Of a DNA stretch of 8,691 nucleotides, positions 7,596 through 8,691 are shown in pieces. How positions within the stretch are numbered: position 1 is the first letter of the stretch; each line of letters opens with the position of its first letter. Position numbers and translations under genes: made by a program. The notes below the pieces were generated by a model. It ran no database searches. It had not been told where the DNA came from and was given only the letters and a program-made list of their open reading frames with translations. Source of the DNA: an uncultured Campylobacter sp. (GTDB lineage: Bacteria > Campylobacterota > Campylobacteria > Campylobacterales > Campylobacteraceae); contig NZ_CALKTQ010000119.1 in the NCBI RefSeq assembly GCF_937997465.1, forward strand, positions 1-8,691, written 5' to 3'.

Positions 7596-8576
7596 CTATG
7601 CAGACTCTGTATTGTATTTTTTATCTTCTTCAATTAAATCTTTTGTATATCTTTTAAATTTCATTATGCTATTAATATATTTAAGCAAAATATATAGTTT
7701 ATATTTAAATGGCTTAATTGGGAATTTCCACATATAACCCACTTTCATAACCGAACCAAATCTCTCTTTAAATCTTTGCACTCCAAATATTGAGCTATCT
7801 TTTTTTACATTAATTCTAGCTCCCACAAAAACATATTCATCAAGACCTTTTGCTTTCATATCATTGATAATTTGCCAATGCATTAATGTTAAGGCTCCCT
7901 GATGGGGTTTTTCAATACTACCGCCATACAAATAATACGCTTTTTTATTATCCAATCCAATAATAGCGCCGCCTTGAGCTATTCCGTCATATTCTGATAC
8001 ATAAAATTCTAAATTAGCACCCACTCCTCTTAGTTCATTATCTATACTTTCTGATGCAGACTCAAAACCACGCCTTAGCATAGTACAATCTATCATATTT
8101 AAAGTATCGTTTTTGTATTGAATGCCTTTATTGATTTGCACACCATCTCTTTGGGCTTTGTTTATGGCATTTCTATGTTTTTGATGCATATTTTTAAAGA
8201 GAACATCTTTATCCTGAAGTAGATTTACTGGCAAAGAACCGAATTTACAATATATAGCATCATCAGGAACCGTATTAAAAACAACATTACTAGGCGCTCT
8301 TAATATAAAATCAACATATTTTAATTCTTTCGCTATTTTTTCTATAACTTTATTTAAAAAAAATTTTTCATCATCCAATGCTATATTATTTTTTAGATAT
8401 ATTGTTTCAGAGGGAAAGATCATATATCTAAAAAATAACTTTTTACAAATAAAATACGGTAAAATAAAATTATCGTCCACAAACCATCCATAGTCATTTG
8501 ACTGAGCAGACAAGTACTCTTTACTAGAAAACAAATTTAAATCTTTATTGTTATATTCCTTCAAAATTCTTATCAT
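7596..8576 (-). CDS. FemAB-like / GNAT-fold acyl- or aminoacyltransferase
   Basis: A 326-residue protein resembling FemAB-like proteins with an Acetyltransf_6-type GNAT domain, which often occur in exopolysaccharide loci. Visible landmarks are KNMHQKHRNAINKAQRDGV (128-146), the basic segment of this family; SEYDGIAQGGAIIG (194-207); AYYLYGGS (213-220); LMHWQIINDMKAKGLDEY (231-248); and FGVQRFKERFG (264-274), the typical C-terminal motif. The rest is a basic tail with no membrane segment. Classical FemXAB enzymes move amino acids from aminoacyl-tRNA to lipid II; relatives in glycan clusters may attach an amino acid or acyl group to a sugar. Its substrate is unknown. The ATG follows the stop of the upstream gene with no gap (TAAATG), and AAGGA lies 7 bases upstream, so the start is well supported. 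AT-rich, like the flippase. Confidence 0.8.
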   Translation of the reverse strand: MIRILKEYNNKDLNLFSSKEYLSAQSNDYGWFVDDNFILPYFICKKLFFRYMIFPSETIYLKNNIALDDEKFFLNKVIEKIAKELKYVDFILRAPSNVVFNTVPDDAIYCKFGSLPVNLLQDKDVLFKNMHQKHRNAINKAQRDGVQINKGIQYKNDTLNMIDCTMLRRGFESASESIDNELRGVGANLEFYVSEYDGIAQGGAIIGLDNKKAYYLYGGSIEKPHQGALTLMHWQIINDMKAKGLDEYVFVGARINVKKDSSIFGVQRFKERFGSVMKVGYMWKFPIKPFKYKLYILLKYINSIMKFKRYTKDLIEEDKKYNTESA

Positions 8577-8691
8577 TTAACTTTCCTTATATACTTTATA
8601 CTTTCCTATTTTTAAATCATTAAAAAGCCATCTATTATTTTTCATAAAGCCTTCATAAATTTCTTTAGTTTGTATGTTTTGTAAATATCTA
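8577..8691 (-). CDS. C-terminal end of an unrecognised gene, cut by the window edge
   Basis: One minus-strand frame is open from the right edge to a TAA at 8579-8577, giving 37 residues: RYLQNIQTKEIYEGFMKNN, then RWLFNDLKIGKYKVYKES. The stop abuts the ATG of the FemAB-like gene and the ribosome site of that gene lies within its last codons, which is the spacing expected of an upstream operon member. The tail is hydrophilic and rich in lysine and tyrosine, and holds no motif I can assign to a family. It presumably encodes another enzyme of the polysaccharide pathway, but this rests on position only. Confidence 0.6.
   Translation of the reverse strand, partial: RYLQNIQTKEIYEGFMKNNRWLFNDLKIGKYKVYKES
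8584..8588 (-). promoter_or_regulatory. Ribosome binding site of the FemAB-like gene
   Basis: Minus-strand AAGGA, 7 bases before the ATG at 8576. It lies in the last codons of the upstream gene, which indicates coupled translation. Confidence 0.7.

Overview
The window is part of a polysaccharide-assembly locus (capsule, O-antigen or exopolysaccharide). All eight recognisable genes lie on the minus strand, so transcription runs from right to left. The style suggests Campylobacterota, most likely an oral-type Campylobacter such as the rectus/showae/gracilis/concisus group. The clues are very AT-rich accessory genes next to a markedly GC-richer gene with GCG/CGC/AGC codons, abundant TTT/AAA/AAATTT runs, tightly overlapping genes, and short AAGGA/GGAG ribosome sites. 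This taxonomic reading is an inference; no rRNA or housekeeping marker is present.

Layout in the direction of transcription: (1) 8691-8577, the last 37 residues of an unrecognised gene; (2) 8576-7596, a FemAB-like acyl/aminoacyltransferase with a GNAT-type fold; (3) 7591-6200, a Wzx-type polytopic flippase; (4) 6203-4116, a heparinase II/III-family polysaccharide lyase with no signal peptide; (5) 4123-2981, a GumK/TuaH-like GT-B glycosyltransferase; (6) 2957-1890, a GT4 glycosyltransferase of the MtfB type; (7) a 314-base gap without a convincing gene, holding a weak terminator-like hairpin; (8) 1575-469, a GT4 glycosyltransferase of the WbaZ mannosyltransferase type; (9) 476-1, the N-terminal third of ManC, the GDP-mannose pyrophosphorylase, cut by the window edge.

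Read together, ManC would supply GDP-mannose. The two mannosyltransferase-like GT4 enzymes would use it, and the GumK/TuaH-like enzyme may add a uronic acid. Wzx would flip the lipid-linked repeat unit. The FemAB-like protein may add an amino acid or acyl group, and the lyase-family protein may trim or modify uronic-acid-containing glycan. Genes from the right edge to 1890 are joined by overlaps or gaps of at most 23 bases and look like one transcript; the WbaZ-like gene and manC overlap by 8 bases and may have their own promoter in the gap. No Wzy polymerase, initiating phosphoglycosyltransferase, RNA gene, CRISPR array or insertion sequence is visible.

The least ordinary feature is the lyase embedded in a biosynthetic operon without an export signal and translationally coupled to a probable uronosyltransferase. 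Base composition is mosaic: manC and the lyase are GC-rich, while the flippase, the FemAB-like gene and the two GT4 genes are very AT-rich, which suggests assembly by horizontal transfer.
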